Shown one piece after another: positions 25,307-34,056 of a stretch of 64,000 nucleotides of DNA. Position 1 is the first letter of the stretch. Every line of letters begins with the position of its first letter. The stretch comes from Bradyrhizobium lupini. Its GTDB lineage: Bacteria > Pseudomonadota > Alphaproteobacteria > Rhizobiales > Xanthobacteraceae. A program made the position numbers and the translations under genes. The notes under the pieces are model-generated. The model was not told the DNA's origin. It saw nothing but the letters and a program-made list of their open reading frames with translations, and did no database searches. The DNA is taken from positions 5,475,001-5,539,000 of the forward strand of contig NZ_CP162553.1 in NCBI RefSeq assembly GCF_040939785.1, read 5' to 3'.

Positions 25307-26092
25307 ATGGCAGCTGTGAACCACACCTCCCTGAGAAGCCGCGTCCGTCGCCTCTACGAGGGTACAACGCCCAGCGCCGTTGGTTTCCGCTATGCTTTGC
25401 TCGCGTTTGATGTTGTGACCATACTGTTCATCATCGGGACGTCGTTCCTGCACCCCAGTGAGATCATCGAAACCTTCGACCTGCTATTCGGCGCAATGAT
25501 ATTGGCCGATTTTTCAGCACGGCTACTCGCCGACCGGCATCCGCTTCGAAAGTTCGGCCGCCTCTCGACATGGGCTGACATGGTCGCCATCGTTTCATTC
25601 CTGGCGCCCCTGGCTGGCGAGGCTGGCGGCTTTCTGCGGATTTTGCGGACGCTGGGAATGCTTCGTGACTACCAGATGCTCGCCAGGTTGCGCATGGATT
25701 CGTCGTTCTTCCGTCGCAACGAGGAGGTCATCTTTGCCGTCACCAATCTTGCGGTTTTCATATTTGTCATGACGGGGATAGTCTACGAGACCCAGAAGTT
25801 TCGTAACGATCAGATTCGGAATTATGCTGACGCGCTGTATTTCACTGTGACCGCGCTGACGACGACTGGCTTTGGCGATATCACCCTGCCAGGCACAATA
25901 GGTCGTTTGATAACCGTCGTGATCATGATTTTCGGCGTAACCCTGTTCTTCAATCTTGCGCGCGCATTGTTGAGTCCGAACAAGGTCAGATTTCCTTGCC
26001 CAACTTGCGGACTGCAGCGGCACGAGAGCGATGCCGTGCATTGCAAAGCATGCGGCGCTGTTCTCAATATTCCCGATGAAGGTTTGGCGTAG
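25307..26092 (+). CDS. Potassium channel-like protein with C-terminal zinc ribbon
   Basis: A 261-residue membrane protein. Segments appear in order: ALLAFDVVTILFIIGTSFL, FDLLFGAMILADFSARLLA, an S4-like segment with regularly spaced arginines (FLRILRTLGMLRDYQML), VIFAVTNLAVFIFVMTGIV, the pore helix with the filter TTTGFGDI, and GRLITVVIMIFGVTLFFNL. The filter GFGD instead of GYGD is seen in some bacterial channels. The C-terminus carries two CxxC pairs (CPTCG...CKACG), a zinc ribbon that may act as a cytoplasmic sensor. ATG 25307 is the most likely start, though its ribosome site is weak. It may belong to the stress locus just upstream. Confidence 0.8.
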   Translation: MAAVNHTSLRSRVRRLYEGTTPSAVGFRYALLAFDVVTILFIIGTSFLHPSEIIETFDLLFGAMILADFSARLLADRHPLRKFGRLSTWADMVAIVSFLAPLAGEAGGFLRILRTLGMLRDYQMLARLRMDSSFFRRNEEVIFAVTNLAVFIFVMTGIVYETQKFRNDQIRNYADALYFTVTALTTTGFGDITLPGTIGRLITVVIMIFGVTLFFNLARALLSPNKVRFPCPTCGLQRHESDAVHCKACGAVLNIPDEGLA

Positions 26093-26244
26093 CTGTTGCT
26101 ACCTCGGCGATCGAAACGTATTGCCATCATCAGAATCTGTGCCCAAGCGGCCATTCGACCATGGCCTCTTTCTAGGCGCTCGCAGCCATCGCAATCGTTG
26201 CCGTGGTAACGGCTGGCCTTGTCTAGCGCCCCGTAGAAATCATT

Positions 26245-26580
26245 TCAGGCCGGCTTCGACGCTGCCGGCACCAGCCCCATGCAGCACTGCACCTCGGCCG
26301 GGACATTGTAGGTCCGCATGATGTGGCGGCTGTCGCGCAAGCCGGATGCCTCACGCTGCACCACCAACATCCAGAGCGCGTGGCCGGCTTCCATCACCAG
26401 CTTGCGTCGGGCCGGCTGCATCGCGGCCGGCACCTCGGGGAGGGCATGGGCGGCGTCGAACTCGCGCAGGCGCGCCAGCGCCTGTTCGAGCGTGCGGCCC
26501 ATCCGTCCGAGCGCGGAGGCCTGTTCCTGGACAATCTCGTAATGGAGGATATCGACGGGCGGGCGGAGATCACGGGACAT
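26245..26580 (-). CDS. Conserved hypothetical protein (DUF6665-like)
   Basis: A 111-residue soluble protein starting MSRDLRPPVDILHYEIVQEQ. A helical stretch follows (RMGRTLEQALARLREFDAA), then HALWMLVVQREASGLRDSR and a C-terminal YNVPAEVQCCMGL. The longer open frame to 26955 is the TetR gene read out of frame. The family call is from memory and is not firm. It lies just downstream of the TetR gene on the same strand with a 53-base gap, and may be co-transcribed. Confidence 0.6.
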   Translation of the reverse strand: MSRDLRPPVDILHYEIVQEQASALGRMGRTLEQALARLREFDAAHALPEVPAAMQPARRKLVMEAGHALWMLVVQREASGLRDSRHIMRTYNVPAEVQCCMGLVPAASKPA

Positions 26581-26633
26581 GAGCCCGAATATAATGCCGC
26601 CGGAGCGGCCTGCAACGCAGGCCCGCCTTGCCG

Positions 26634-27269
26634 CTACTTCGCCCGATACGCTGCCAGGAACATCCGCGTCGCGCTGTCGACGACTTCGCTCATGCGCTCT
26701 TCCGACGGTGCGGGCGCGGCCTGGAAGACGAAGGGCAGGAACAGCGAGGCCTTGCACAGTTCCATGAACTGCGACGCCGCCAGATCGCAATCGTCGATAT
26801 CGAGATCGCCGGCGGCGGCGTGGGCTTTGAGATAGTCGGAGAGGCGGTTGATCGACTTGTCCAGCACCCGCGCATAGTAGCGGCGGCCGAGATCGGGCAT
26901 GCGCTCGGCGATCGCCATCACGGTGCGGATCGCCGATCCGCCGCCGGGCCGGCACAGCAGACGGTTGTAGGCCCGGCCGAAATCCTTCAGCGTGGTTTCA
27001 ACATCGCGTGCCGGATCGAAATTGAACGCGACCTGCCCGTGCTGGAGCGCCTCCTGCTCGAGGATGGCTTCGAACAGCGCGCATTTGTCGGCGAAGTAGA
27101 CGTAAAGCGTGCCCTTGGAGACCTGCGCAGCGCGGGCGATCTCGCCCATGCTGGCACCGTCAAACCCGAGATCCATGAACACCTTGCGGGCCCCGTCCAG
27201 GATCTGGCGGCGTTTGGAGCTGTCCTCCTCCTGGACGACGTGGAGATGTTCGCGGCCGGGTACAACCAT
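26634..27269 (-). CDS. TetR/AcrR-family repressor of the adjacent efflux pump
   Basis: A 211-residue one-domain-plus-ligand repressor. The DNA-binding helix-turn-helix is in the first 60 residues: RRQILDGARKVFMDLGF, then MGEIARAAQVSKGTLYVYF. The remainder is the ligand-binding/dimer domain. It is divergent from the EmrAB-type genes. A 10-1-10 palindrome stands between them at 27366-27386, so it probably represses the pump and itself until an inducing compound binds. Typical family length. Confidence 0.85.
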   Translation of the reverse strand: MVVPGREHLHVVQEEDSSKRRQILDGARKVFMDLGFDGASMGEIARAAQVSKGTLYVYFADKCALFEAILEQEALQHGQVAFNFDPARDVETTLKDFGRAYNRLLCRPGGGSAIRTVMAIAERMPDLGRRYYARVLDKSINRLSDYLKAHAAAGDLDIDDCDLAASQFMELCKASLFLPFVFQAAPAPSEERMSEVVDSATRMFLAAYRAK

Positions 27270-27365
27270 TGGTTCAGGGTCTCGGAAAGTTTTTGCATCG
27301 GTCCAGGGTGATGAAACCGAAATAAAGGATTCGGGCCGGTAGGGTCCGTTCGGGTATTATCTATA

Positions 27366-27386
27366 TTGACCGAACCGTTCGGTCAA
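27366..27386. promoter_or_regulatory. TetR operator palindrome
   Basis: TTGACCGAAC and GTTCGGTCAA form a perfect inverted repeat around one base. It lies in the divergent region, 97 bases from the repressor start and 77 bases from the pump start, and its left end supplies a TTGACC that could be a -35 box. Confidence 0.7.
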
Positions 27387-27462
27387 TGATATTTGGGATA
27401 GGTGAGAGGGAGCCGGCCGTAGGGCGGGTTGTCCCTCATCGCGCTTTTTTGGGGAGGCCTCC

Positions 27463-28779
27463 ATGGCCGTAGTGAGAGACCAGGCTGCGCGCGTCCTTCG
27501 CCAGGACGCCGTGGAGACGCCGGCGCCCGCGGGTGGTGACGCTGCCACCGAGACGTCTGTAGCTCTCGCCGAACAGTTGCGCTCTCATGTGGCCGAGGAA
27601 ACCAAGCGCCGTCCCAGCGAGGCGCCGGAGAAGCCCGTGACCGACAAGCCGGCCGCAGCCCCAGACGCGCCCGCCGCCGGCGCGCCGAAGTCCGGCAAGC
27701 GCAAATTCGTGATGATGGGAATAGGGCTCGTGCTGGCGCTCGCGGCCGCGAGCTATGCCGGCTATTACACGCTGGTCGGCCGCTTCTACGTCGCGACCGA
27801 CGACGCCTATGTCCGCGCCAACAACACCATGCTGGGCGCGCGCGTTGCCGGCCACGTCTCCTCGATCCTCGCCGGCGACAACACGACGGTGCGCGCCGGC
27901 GACATCGTCTTCCGCGTCGACGACGGCGACTACAAGATCGCCGTCGACGCCGCCGCGACCAGGATCGCGACCCAGCAGGCCACCATCGATCGCATCGGCC
28001 GCCAGGTCGCGGCGCTCGACAGCCAGGTCGCGCAGGCCAGGGCGCAACTCGTCTCCGCCGAAGCCGGCCTCAAGCGCGCCGACCTCGATTATGAGCGCCA
28101 GCAGGCGCTGAGCAACAAGGGTTTTGCCTCGCGCGCCACCTTCGAGAGCTCCGAAGCCGGACGCGACCAGGGCGCCGCCGCGGTCAAGGCTGCGCAGGCC
28201 GCCTACGACGTCGCGCTCAGCAATGTCGACGTCGCCAAGGCGCAGCAGGCCGAAGCGCAGGCGCAACTCGCCGAGCTCAAGACCACGCTGGCCAAGGCCG
28301 AGCGCGATCTCGCCTTCACCGCGGTGCGCGCGCCGGTCGACGGCACGTTCTCGAACCGCCTCGTCAGTGCCGGCGATTTCGTCGCGGTGGGCCAGCGGCT
28401 CGGCAACGTCGTGCCGCTCGACAACGTCTATATCGATGCCAATTTCAAGGAGACCCAGCTCAAGCGCATCCGTCCCGGCCAGCCGGTGACGATCAAGGTC
28501 GATGCCTACGGCATGCGCAAGTTCTCCGGCGTCGTCGACAGCATCGCGGCGGGGGCGGGCTCGGTGTTCACGCTGCTGCCGCCTGACAACGCCACCGGCA
28601 ACTTCACCAAGATCGTGCAGCGCGTGCCGGTCCGCATCCGGGTGCCGAAGTCGGTCGCGAAGCAAAACCTGCTCCGCGCCGGCATGTCGGTCACTGCGAC
28701 GGTCGACACCAACAAGGGCGCGGCCGACGCCGACAGCGAGGTCGATCTCGACGACGCCACCATGATCCATCCGCAGTAG
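27463..28779 (+). CDS. HlyD/EmrA-family efflux adaptor protein
   Basis: The periplasmic adaptor of a tripartite multidrug pump, 438 residues. After an alanine/proline-rich cytoplasmic tail of about 75 residues, one membrane anchor (MMGIGLVLALAAASYAGYY) is followed by the first half-barrel (FYVATDDAYVRANN, typical of EmrA). The biotinyl-lipoyl half is VAGHVSSILAGDNTTVRAGD. Long coiled-coil helices follow, rich in alanine and glutamine (AAKAAQAAYDVALSN-like), then the barrel (VRAPVDGTFSNRLVSAGDFV). It is next to the inner-membrane transporter, 26 bases ahead. An outer-membrane TolC partner is not in the window. Confidence 0.9.
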   Translation: MAVVRDQAARVLRQDAVETPAPAGGDAATETSVALAEQLRSHVAEETKRRPSEAPEKPVTDKPAAAPDAPAAGAPKSGKRKFVMMGIGLVLALAAASYAGYYTLVGRFYVATDDAYVRANNTMLGARVAGHVSSILAGDNTTVRAGDIVFRVDDGDYKIAVDAAATRIATQQATIDRIGRQVAALDSQVAQARAQLVSAEAGLKRADLDYERQQALSNKGFASRATFESSEAGRDQGAAAVKAAQAAYDVALSNVDVAKAQQAEAQAQLAELKTTLAKAERDLAFTAVRAPVDGTFSNRLVSAGDFVAVGQRLGNVVPLDNVYIDANFKETQLKRIRPGQPVTIKVDAYGMRKFSGVVDSIAAGAGSVFTLLPPDNATGNFTKIVQRVPVRIRVPKSVAKQNLLRAGMSVTATVDTNKGAADADSEVDLDDATMIHPQ

Positions 28780-28804
28780 CGCGCCTGCGCCGCGAGGTCA
28801 GACC

Positions 28805-30391
28805 ATGGCGAACGCCACGACCGCTTCACCTGCCATGATGGCGGACCCCGCTTCGGAGCGCATCGCACCGAAGCGGTTGTTCGCTTTCATCATCATGGTG
28901 TTCGGGATGTTCATGTCGATCCTGGACATCCAGATCGTCTCGGCGTCCCTGAGTGAAATCCAGGCCGGCCTGTCGGCAAGCTCTAGCGAGGTCTCCTGGG
29001 TCCAGACCGCCTATCTGATCGCCGAAGTGATCGCGATCCCGCTGTCGGGATTCTTGTCGCGCGCCTTCGGCACGCGGCTGTTGTTCGCAATCTCGGCGGC
29101 AGGCTTTACCGCATCGAGCCTGCTCTGCGGCTTCGCCACCACCGTCGAGGAGATGATCCTCTGGCGCGCGCTGCAAGGTTTTCTCGGCGCCGGCATGATC
29201 CCGACGGTGTTCGCCTCGGCCTACACCGTTTTCCCACGCACCAAATTCCACATCGTCGGTCCCATCATCGGGCTCGTCGCAACGCTGGCTCCGACCATCG
29301 GGCCAACTGTCGGCGGCTACATCACCGACCTGATGTCCTGGAACTGGCTGTTCTTCATCAACATCGTGCCTGGCATCGGCATCACCATCGGCGTGCTGGC
29401 GCTGGTCGATTTCGACGAGCCGCATTTCGAGTTGCTCGACCGTTTCGACTGGTGGGGGCTGCTGTTCATGGCCGGCTTCCTCGGCACGCTGGAATACGTG
29501 CTGGAGGAAGGCCCGCAATATGAATGGATGCAGGACCCCTCGGTCGCGATCTGCGCCTGGATCTGCGGCATCTCGGCGATCGCCTTCTTCTGGCGCGTCT
29601 TCAGGGCGGCCGAGCCGATCGTCAATCTACGCACCTTTTCCAACCGCAATTTCGCGATCGGCTGCGTCCTTCAGTTCTGCATCGGCATCGGCCTCTACGG
29701 CCTGACCTACATCTATCCGCGCTACCTCGCCGAAGTGCGTGGCTACAGCGCACTGATGATCGGCGAGACCATGTTCGTCTCGGGCATCACCATGTTCCTG
29801 ATCGCGCCGGTGGTCGGGCGTCTCATGGCGAAGTACGACATGCGCTACATGATCGCGTTCGGGCTCGTCGTGTTCGCGCTCGGCTCCTACCAGATGACCT
29901 GGATCACGCGCGACTACGATTTCTATGAGTTGCTGATTCCGCAGATCCTGCGCGGCATCGGCATGATGTTCGCGATGGTGCCGACCAACAACATCGCGCT
30001 CGGCACGCTGGCGCCCGACCGGGTGAAGAACGCCTCGGGCCTCTTCAACCTGATGCGCAATCTCGGCGGTGCCGTAGGTCTCGCCGTCATCAACACCGTG
30101 CTCAATGACCGCACCGATCTGCACATTACGCGCCTGCAGGAGCGTGTGACCTGGGGCAACGCGACCGCGACCGAAACCCTGACCATGTTCATGCAGAAGT
30201 TTCAGGGGCTTGGCGATTCCACCTTAATGGCGATGAAGCAGCTCAGCCAGCTCGTGCATCGCCAGGCCGTGGTGATGGGCTTCGGCGATGCTTTCTTCAT
30301 CCTGACGCTGTTCTATCTCGGCCTCACCCTGCTCGTCACACTGTTGAAGAGGCCGGCCTCGCCGTTCGGCGCCAGCGGCGACGCGCACTAA
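28805..30391 (+). CDS. DHA2-family multidrug MFS transporter (EmrB-like)
   Basis: A 528-residue inner-membrane drug/proton antiporter with 14 predicted membrane spans. The family motif near the start is LDIQIVSASLSEIQAGL. The A-like loop follows (SGFLSRAFGTRLLF), then motif C in the fifth span (GLVATLAPTIGPTVGGYITD), and GTLAPDRVKNASGLFNLMRNLGGAVG. It follows the adaptor by 25 bases in the same operon, controlled by the divergent TetR gene. Substrates may include aromatic or lipophilic toxins. Confidence 0.9.
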   Translation: MANATTASPAMMADPASERIAPKRLFAFIIMVFGMFMSILDIQIVSASLSEIQAGLSASSSEVSWVQTAYLIAEVIAIPLSGFLSRAFGTRLLFAISAAGFTASSLLCGFATTVEEMILWRALQGFLGAGMIPTVFASAYTVFPRTKFHIVGPIIGLVATLAPTIGPTVGGYITDLMSWNWLFFINIVPGIGITIGVLALVDFDEPHFELLDRFDWWGLLFMAGFLGTLEYVLEEGPQYEWMQDPSVAICAWICGISAIAFFWRVFRAAEPIVNLRTFSNRNFAIGCVLQFCIGIGLYGLTYIYPRYLAEVRGYSALMIGETMFVSGITMFLIAPVVGRLMAKYDMRYMIAFGLVVFALGSYQMTWITRDYDFYELLIPQILRGIGMMFAMVPTNNIALGTLAPDRVKNASGLFNLMRNLGGAVGLAVINTVLNDRTDLHITRLQERVTWGNATATETLTMFMQKFQGLGDSTLMAMKQLSQLVHRQAVVMGFGDAFFILTLFYLGLTLLVTLLKRPASPFGASGDAH

Positions 30392-30434
30392 TTTGCAACA
30401 CTCCGCGTGATCTCGCGCGAGCCCCGTTGCAAAT
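30391..30434 (+). terminator. Inverted repeat after the pump operon
   Basis: ATTTGCAAC (30391-30399) and GTTGCAAAT (30426-30434) pair perfectly around a 26-base loop that itself holds CTCGCGCGAG. No T-run follows, so it could be a weak terminator or a regulatory hairpin. Confidence 0.35.
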
Positions 30435-30489
30435 CACCACTGACACATCTATAAAGCGTACCTCATTCCATCGAACCGGGAGGATTTGC

Positions 30490-30564
30490 ATGATTTCGTC
30501 GCATTCGCAGATCGCACGCCCGCGCTCGATGATGTTCTGGCTCGGTATGTGCTCGGCCTCCTAG
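30490..30564 (+). CDS. 24-residue peptide ORF (possible leader)
   Basis: ATG 30490 follows a strong GGGAGG by six bases and the frame closes at TAG 30562. The peptide starts MISSHSQIARPRSMM and ends FWLGMCSAS. The ribosome site is better than that of most real genes here. It lies about 150 bases before the ABC exporter gene. No hairpin of attenuator type is evident, so a translational or riboregulatory role is only a possibility. The rest of the 30435-30716 stretch shows nothing I can support. Confidence 0.4.
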   Translation: MISSHSQIARPRSMMFWLGMCSAS

Positions 30565-30716
30565 AGGTCTCTTCCGCCAGCTTCGATTGGGCTCCTGGTC
30601 CCGATCGCTCCGCTTCCCAAGTCAAAACCAACTTTAAGTGACACCGTCTCGGCCCTCGCGGCCGGCCTGTGTCCATCAATGGAGCCGGCCCGCGACATAA
30701 GCGGCCGGATGATGCC

Positions 30717-32516
30717 ATGACCGCTCTGTCAAAAAGGCCCGCGGCGATACGCGTGGTGCTGCCCTTCGTGTTCCGGCACTGGCTGAAGCAGCCGGGGCGT
30801 ACCCTCGTCGTCGCCGGCGGCTTGTTGGGTGCGACCATCGCCGACCTGTTCATGCCGGTCTTCTCCGGACATCTGGTCGACGCTCTGACGCGCGGCCCAT
30901 CCGATCCCGCCGCGCGTGACGCTGCGCTGATGGCATTGGGCGGTATCGTGGCGCTGGGCGCGGCCTCCATGGTGCTGCGGCTGACGGGCCTCCAGGCCAT
31001 CGTGCCGTTCTCGCTGAAGATCATGTCCGAGGTCGCGCAGGAAGCCTTCATGCGCGTGCAACGGTTCTCGACCGACTGGCACGCCAACTCCTTTGCGGGA
31101 TCCACGGTGCGCAAGGTCACCCGCGGCATGTGGGCGCTCGACCTGTTGAACGACACCATCTTGATGGCGCTGGCGCCGTCGCTGCTGGTGCTGATCGGGT
31201 CGATGATCCTGCTCGGCCTGCACTGGGCCTCGCTTGGCGCGGTGATCGCGCTGGGCGCGCTGGCCTATGTCACGATGACGGTGCTGTTCTCGACGCGCTA
31301 CATCGCGCCGGCCGCGCGCATCTCCAATGCCTGGGACACCAAGGTCGGCGGCACGCTGGCGGATGCGTTGACCTGCAACGCGGTGGTGAAATCGTTCGGC
31401 GCGGAAGCGCGCGAGGATGCGCGGCTTGCCCGTGTCGTCAACCGCTGGCGCGTGCGCGTGCGGCGGACCTGGCTGCGCTACAACTACACCAATCTGGCGC
31501 AGCTCTCGGTGCTGCTGGCCCTGCGTGCCTCCGTGATCGGCGGCGCCGTGCTGCTGTGGATGTCGGGGCGAGCCTCGCCCGGCGACGTCACCTATGTGCT
31601 GACGAGCTACTACGTCATCCATGCCTATTTGCGCGACGTCGGAATGCACATCAACAACCTGCAGCGCTCGGTCAATGACATGGAGGAGCTGGTGGCGATC
31701 CACGACGAGCCGATCGGGATTGCGGATGCGACGGACGCGCGGCCGATTGCGATCGAGCGCGGCGAGCTCGTGTTCGACGACGTCACGTTCCATTATGGCG
31801 GCCATCATGCGCCGCTCTATGACGGACTGTCGGTCACGATCCGCGCCGGCGAACGCGTCGGTCTCGTCGGCCGCTCCGGCTCCGGCAAGACCACCTTCGT
31901 CAAGCTGGTGCAGCGGCTCTACGACGTCACCGGCGGCCGCGTTCTGATCGATGGGCAAGACATCGCCAAGGCCACGCAGCATTCGCTGCGCAGCCAGATC
32001 GCGGTCGTGCAGCAGGACCCGATCCTGTTCCACCGCTCGCTCGCCGAGAACATCGCCTATGGCCGGCCCGGCGCCAGCCTGGAGGCGATCGAGCAGGCGG
32101 CACGGCTGGCCAACGCGCATGACTTCATCCTGCGCCTGCCCAAGGGCTACGGCACGCTGGTCGGTGAACGCGGCGTCAAGCTCTCCGGCGGCGAGCGGCA
32201 GCGCGTGGCGCTGGCGCGCGCCTTCCTGGCGGACGCGCCGGTGCTGATCCTGGACGAAGCGACCTCGAGCCTCGATTCGGAATCCGAGGCGCTGATCCAG
32301 CAGGCGATGGAGCGGCTGATGCGAGGCCGCACCTCGATCGTGATCGCGCACCGGCTCTCGACGGTGAAGAGCCTCGATCGCATCCTGGTGTTCGACCGCG
32401 GCGAGATCGTCGAGCAAGGCACGCATGCCAAGCTCGCGGCCAGGCCCGGCGGCATCTATCGCGGCCTGTTCGAGCGCCAGGTGGTGGAGCTCGGACAGAT
32501 CGCAGCAGCGGAATGA
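30717..32516 (+). CDS. ABC exporter, fused permease-ATPase (MsbA/multidrug type)
   Basis: A 599-residue half-transporter. The N-terminal six-span membrane domain runs from about residue 25 to 320, with loops such as FAGSTVRKVTRGMWALD. The ATPase follows: Walker A GLVGRSGSGKTTF, Q-loop VVQQDPILFHRSLAENIAYG, signature KLSGGERQRVALARAFL, Walker B VLILDEATSSLDSES and the H-loop IVIAHRLSTV. It works as a homodimer or heterodimer. The ATG at 30717 is preferred; an upstream in-frame ATG at 30669 would add 16 polar residues. A MATE gene follows at 65 bases. The substrate is unknown. Confidence 0.88.
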   Translation: MTALSKRPAAIRVVLPFVFRHWLKQPGRTLVVAGGLLGATIADLFMPVFSGHLVDALTRGPSDPAARDAALMALGGIVALGAASMVLRLTGLQAIVPFSLKIMSEVAQEAFMRVQRFSTDWHANSFAGSTVRKVTRGMWALDLLNDTILMALAPSLLVLIGSMILLGLHWASLGAVIALGALAYVTMTVLFSTRYIAPAARISNAWDTKVGGTLADALTCNAVVKSFGAEAREDARLARVVNRWRVRVRRTWLRYNYTNLAQLSVLLALRASVIGGAVLLWMSGRASPGDVTYVLTSYYVIHAYLRDVGMHINNLQRSVNDMEELVAIHDEPIGIADATDARPIAIERGELVFDDVTFHYGGHHAPLYDGLSVTIRAGERVGLVGRSGSGKTTFVKLVQRLYDVTGGRVLIDGQDIAKATQHSLRSQIAVVQQDPILFHRSLAENIAYGRPGASLEAIEQAARLANAHDFILRLPKGYGTLVGERGVKLSGGERQRVALARAFLADAPVLILDEATSSLDSESEALIQQAMERLMRGRTSIVIAHRLSTVKSLDRILVFDRGEIVEQGTHAKLAARPGGIYRGLFERQVVELGQIAAAE

Positions 32517-32580
32517 GTGGCGCGCGGCCGGCGGACCAATGTCGGCCGCGTCGCCAAGGAATCGGTCAAGGATGGGTGAA

Positions 32581-33987
32581 ATGAAAGACCTGACCAACGG
32601 CTCCGTCGCGAAGCACATTCTGGGCATGGCACCGCCGATCATGGTCGGTATGGTCACGATCATGCTTTGCCAGCTGGTCGATCTGTACTTCGTCTCGGGC
32701 TTGGGCGATGCCGCGGTCGCGGGCGTGGCGGCGGCCGGCAATGCCGGCTTTCTCATCAACGCGCTGATGCAGGTGCTCGGCGTCGGCGCGGTGTCGTTGA
32801 TCGCGCATGCCGTGGGACGCAAGGATCGGCCGGATGCCAATTTGATCTTCAATCAGGCGATCGTGCTGTCGGTGCTGTTCGGACTGTTGACCCTGGTCGC
32901 AGGCGCGGCGCTGTCGCGCGCCTACATGCATGCGATCGCCGCGGACGAAGCCACGATCGAGGCGGGGACCACGTATCTGCTGTGGTTCATGCCGGCGCTC
33001 GCGTTGCAATTCGCGAGCCAGGTGATGGGATCCGCGCTGCGCGCTACCGGCATCGTGCGTCCCACGATGCTGGTGCAGGCGCTTGCGGTGGCCATCAACA
33101 TCGCGCTGGCGCCGGTTCTGATCGCGGGCTTGGGCACGGGCTATGCGCTCGGCGTTGCCGGTGCGGGGCTGGCGAGCTCGATCGCGGTGTTGATCGGCGT
33201 CGTGATGCTGCTTGCGCATTTTCGTAAGGTCGAACGCTATGTCGCCTTCAATCCGGCGCAGTGGCGTCCGCAGGCGCAGCATCTGAGGCGCATCCTCAAT
33301 GTCGGCCTGCCTGCCGGCGGCGAGTTCGCGATGATGTTCATCCTCATGGCGGTGGTCTATTTCGTGCTGCGCGATTTCGGTGCGGCGGCGCAGGCCGGTT
33401 TCGGGATCGGACAACGGGTCCTGGGCCTGATCCAGATGCCGGCGCTTGCAGTTGCGCTCGCCGCTGGGCCAATCGCCGGCCAGAACATGGGCGCCGGAAA
33501 AGGCGAGCGCGTGCGCGAAACCTTCGTCAAGGCGGCGCTGATCACCAGTGTCGTGATGATAGGCTTCATGTGCCTCGCGCAGTTGAAGCCGCAGCTCCTG
33601 CTCTCGGGGTTCTCGAACGACCGGGAAACCATGGAGATCGCGTTCCTGTTCCTGCGGATCATCTCGCTCAACATGGTGGCGCAGGGCGTGATCTTCACCT
33701 GCTCGAGCATGTTCCAGGGCCTCGGCAATACCAAGCCGGTGCTGTGGAGTTCGGCAATGCGCGTGCTCACCTATTCGCTGCCGGCGATCTGGCTGTCGAC
33801 GCGGCCGGGCTTCCGGATCGAGCACGTCTGGTACCTGTCGATCGCGGCAACCACGCTGCAGGCGGCCCTGAGCTTGTGGCTGCTACGGCGTGAATTCAGG
33901 AAGCGCCTTGCCACGCTCCGGCATGAGAAGTCCCCGGAGCCGGCTGCGCCCAAGCGCGTGGCGTCTCCTGTACGCGCGCCAGCGTAG
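32581..33987 (+). CDS. MATE-family multidrug/metabolite efflux protein
   Basis: A 468-residue membrane protein of 12 spans in two related halves. The first half begins HILGMAPPIMVGMVTIMLCQLVD-like, and the second repeats the pattern (ILNVGLPAGGEFAMMF, then AQAGFGIGQRVLGL). Typical MATE phrases include GAVSLIAHAVGRKD and PIAGQNMGAGKGERVRE. ATG 32581 is chosen for the AAGGA at about eight bases; ATG 32572 is three codons before. It is driven by a sodium or proton gradient in the family. It may be co-transcribed with the ABC exporter. Confidence 0.88.
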   Translation: MKDLTNGSVAKHILGMAPPIMVGMVTIMLCQLVDLYFVSGLGDAAVAGVAAAGNAGFLINALMQVLGVGAVSLIAHAVGRKDRPDANLIFNQAIVLSVLFGLLTLVAGAALSRAYMHAIAADEATIEAGTTYLLWFMPALALQFASQVMGSALRATGIVRPTMLVQALAVAINIALAPVLIAGLGTGYALGVAGAGLASSIAVLIGVVMLLAHFRKVERYVAFNPAQWRPQAQHLRRILNVGLPAGGEFAMMFILMAVVYFVLRDFGAAAQAGFGIGQRVLGLIQMPALAVALAAGPIAGQNMGAGKGERVRETFVKAALITSVVMIGFMCLAQLKPQLLLSGFSNDRETMEIAFLFLRIISLNMVAQGVIFTCSSMFQGLGNTKPVLWSSAMRVLTYSLPAIWLSTRPGFRIEHVWYLSIAATTLQAALSLWLLRREFRKRLATLRHEKSPEPAAPKRVASPVRAPA

Positions 33988-34056
33988 CGATCGCTTGTCC
34001 CCGCCCCACGGCTCCGGCAAACTTGCCGCGCCGTGGGGATCGGCTGCAGGGGCCAA

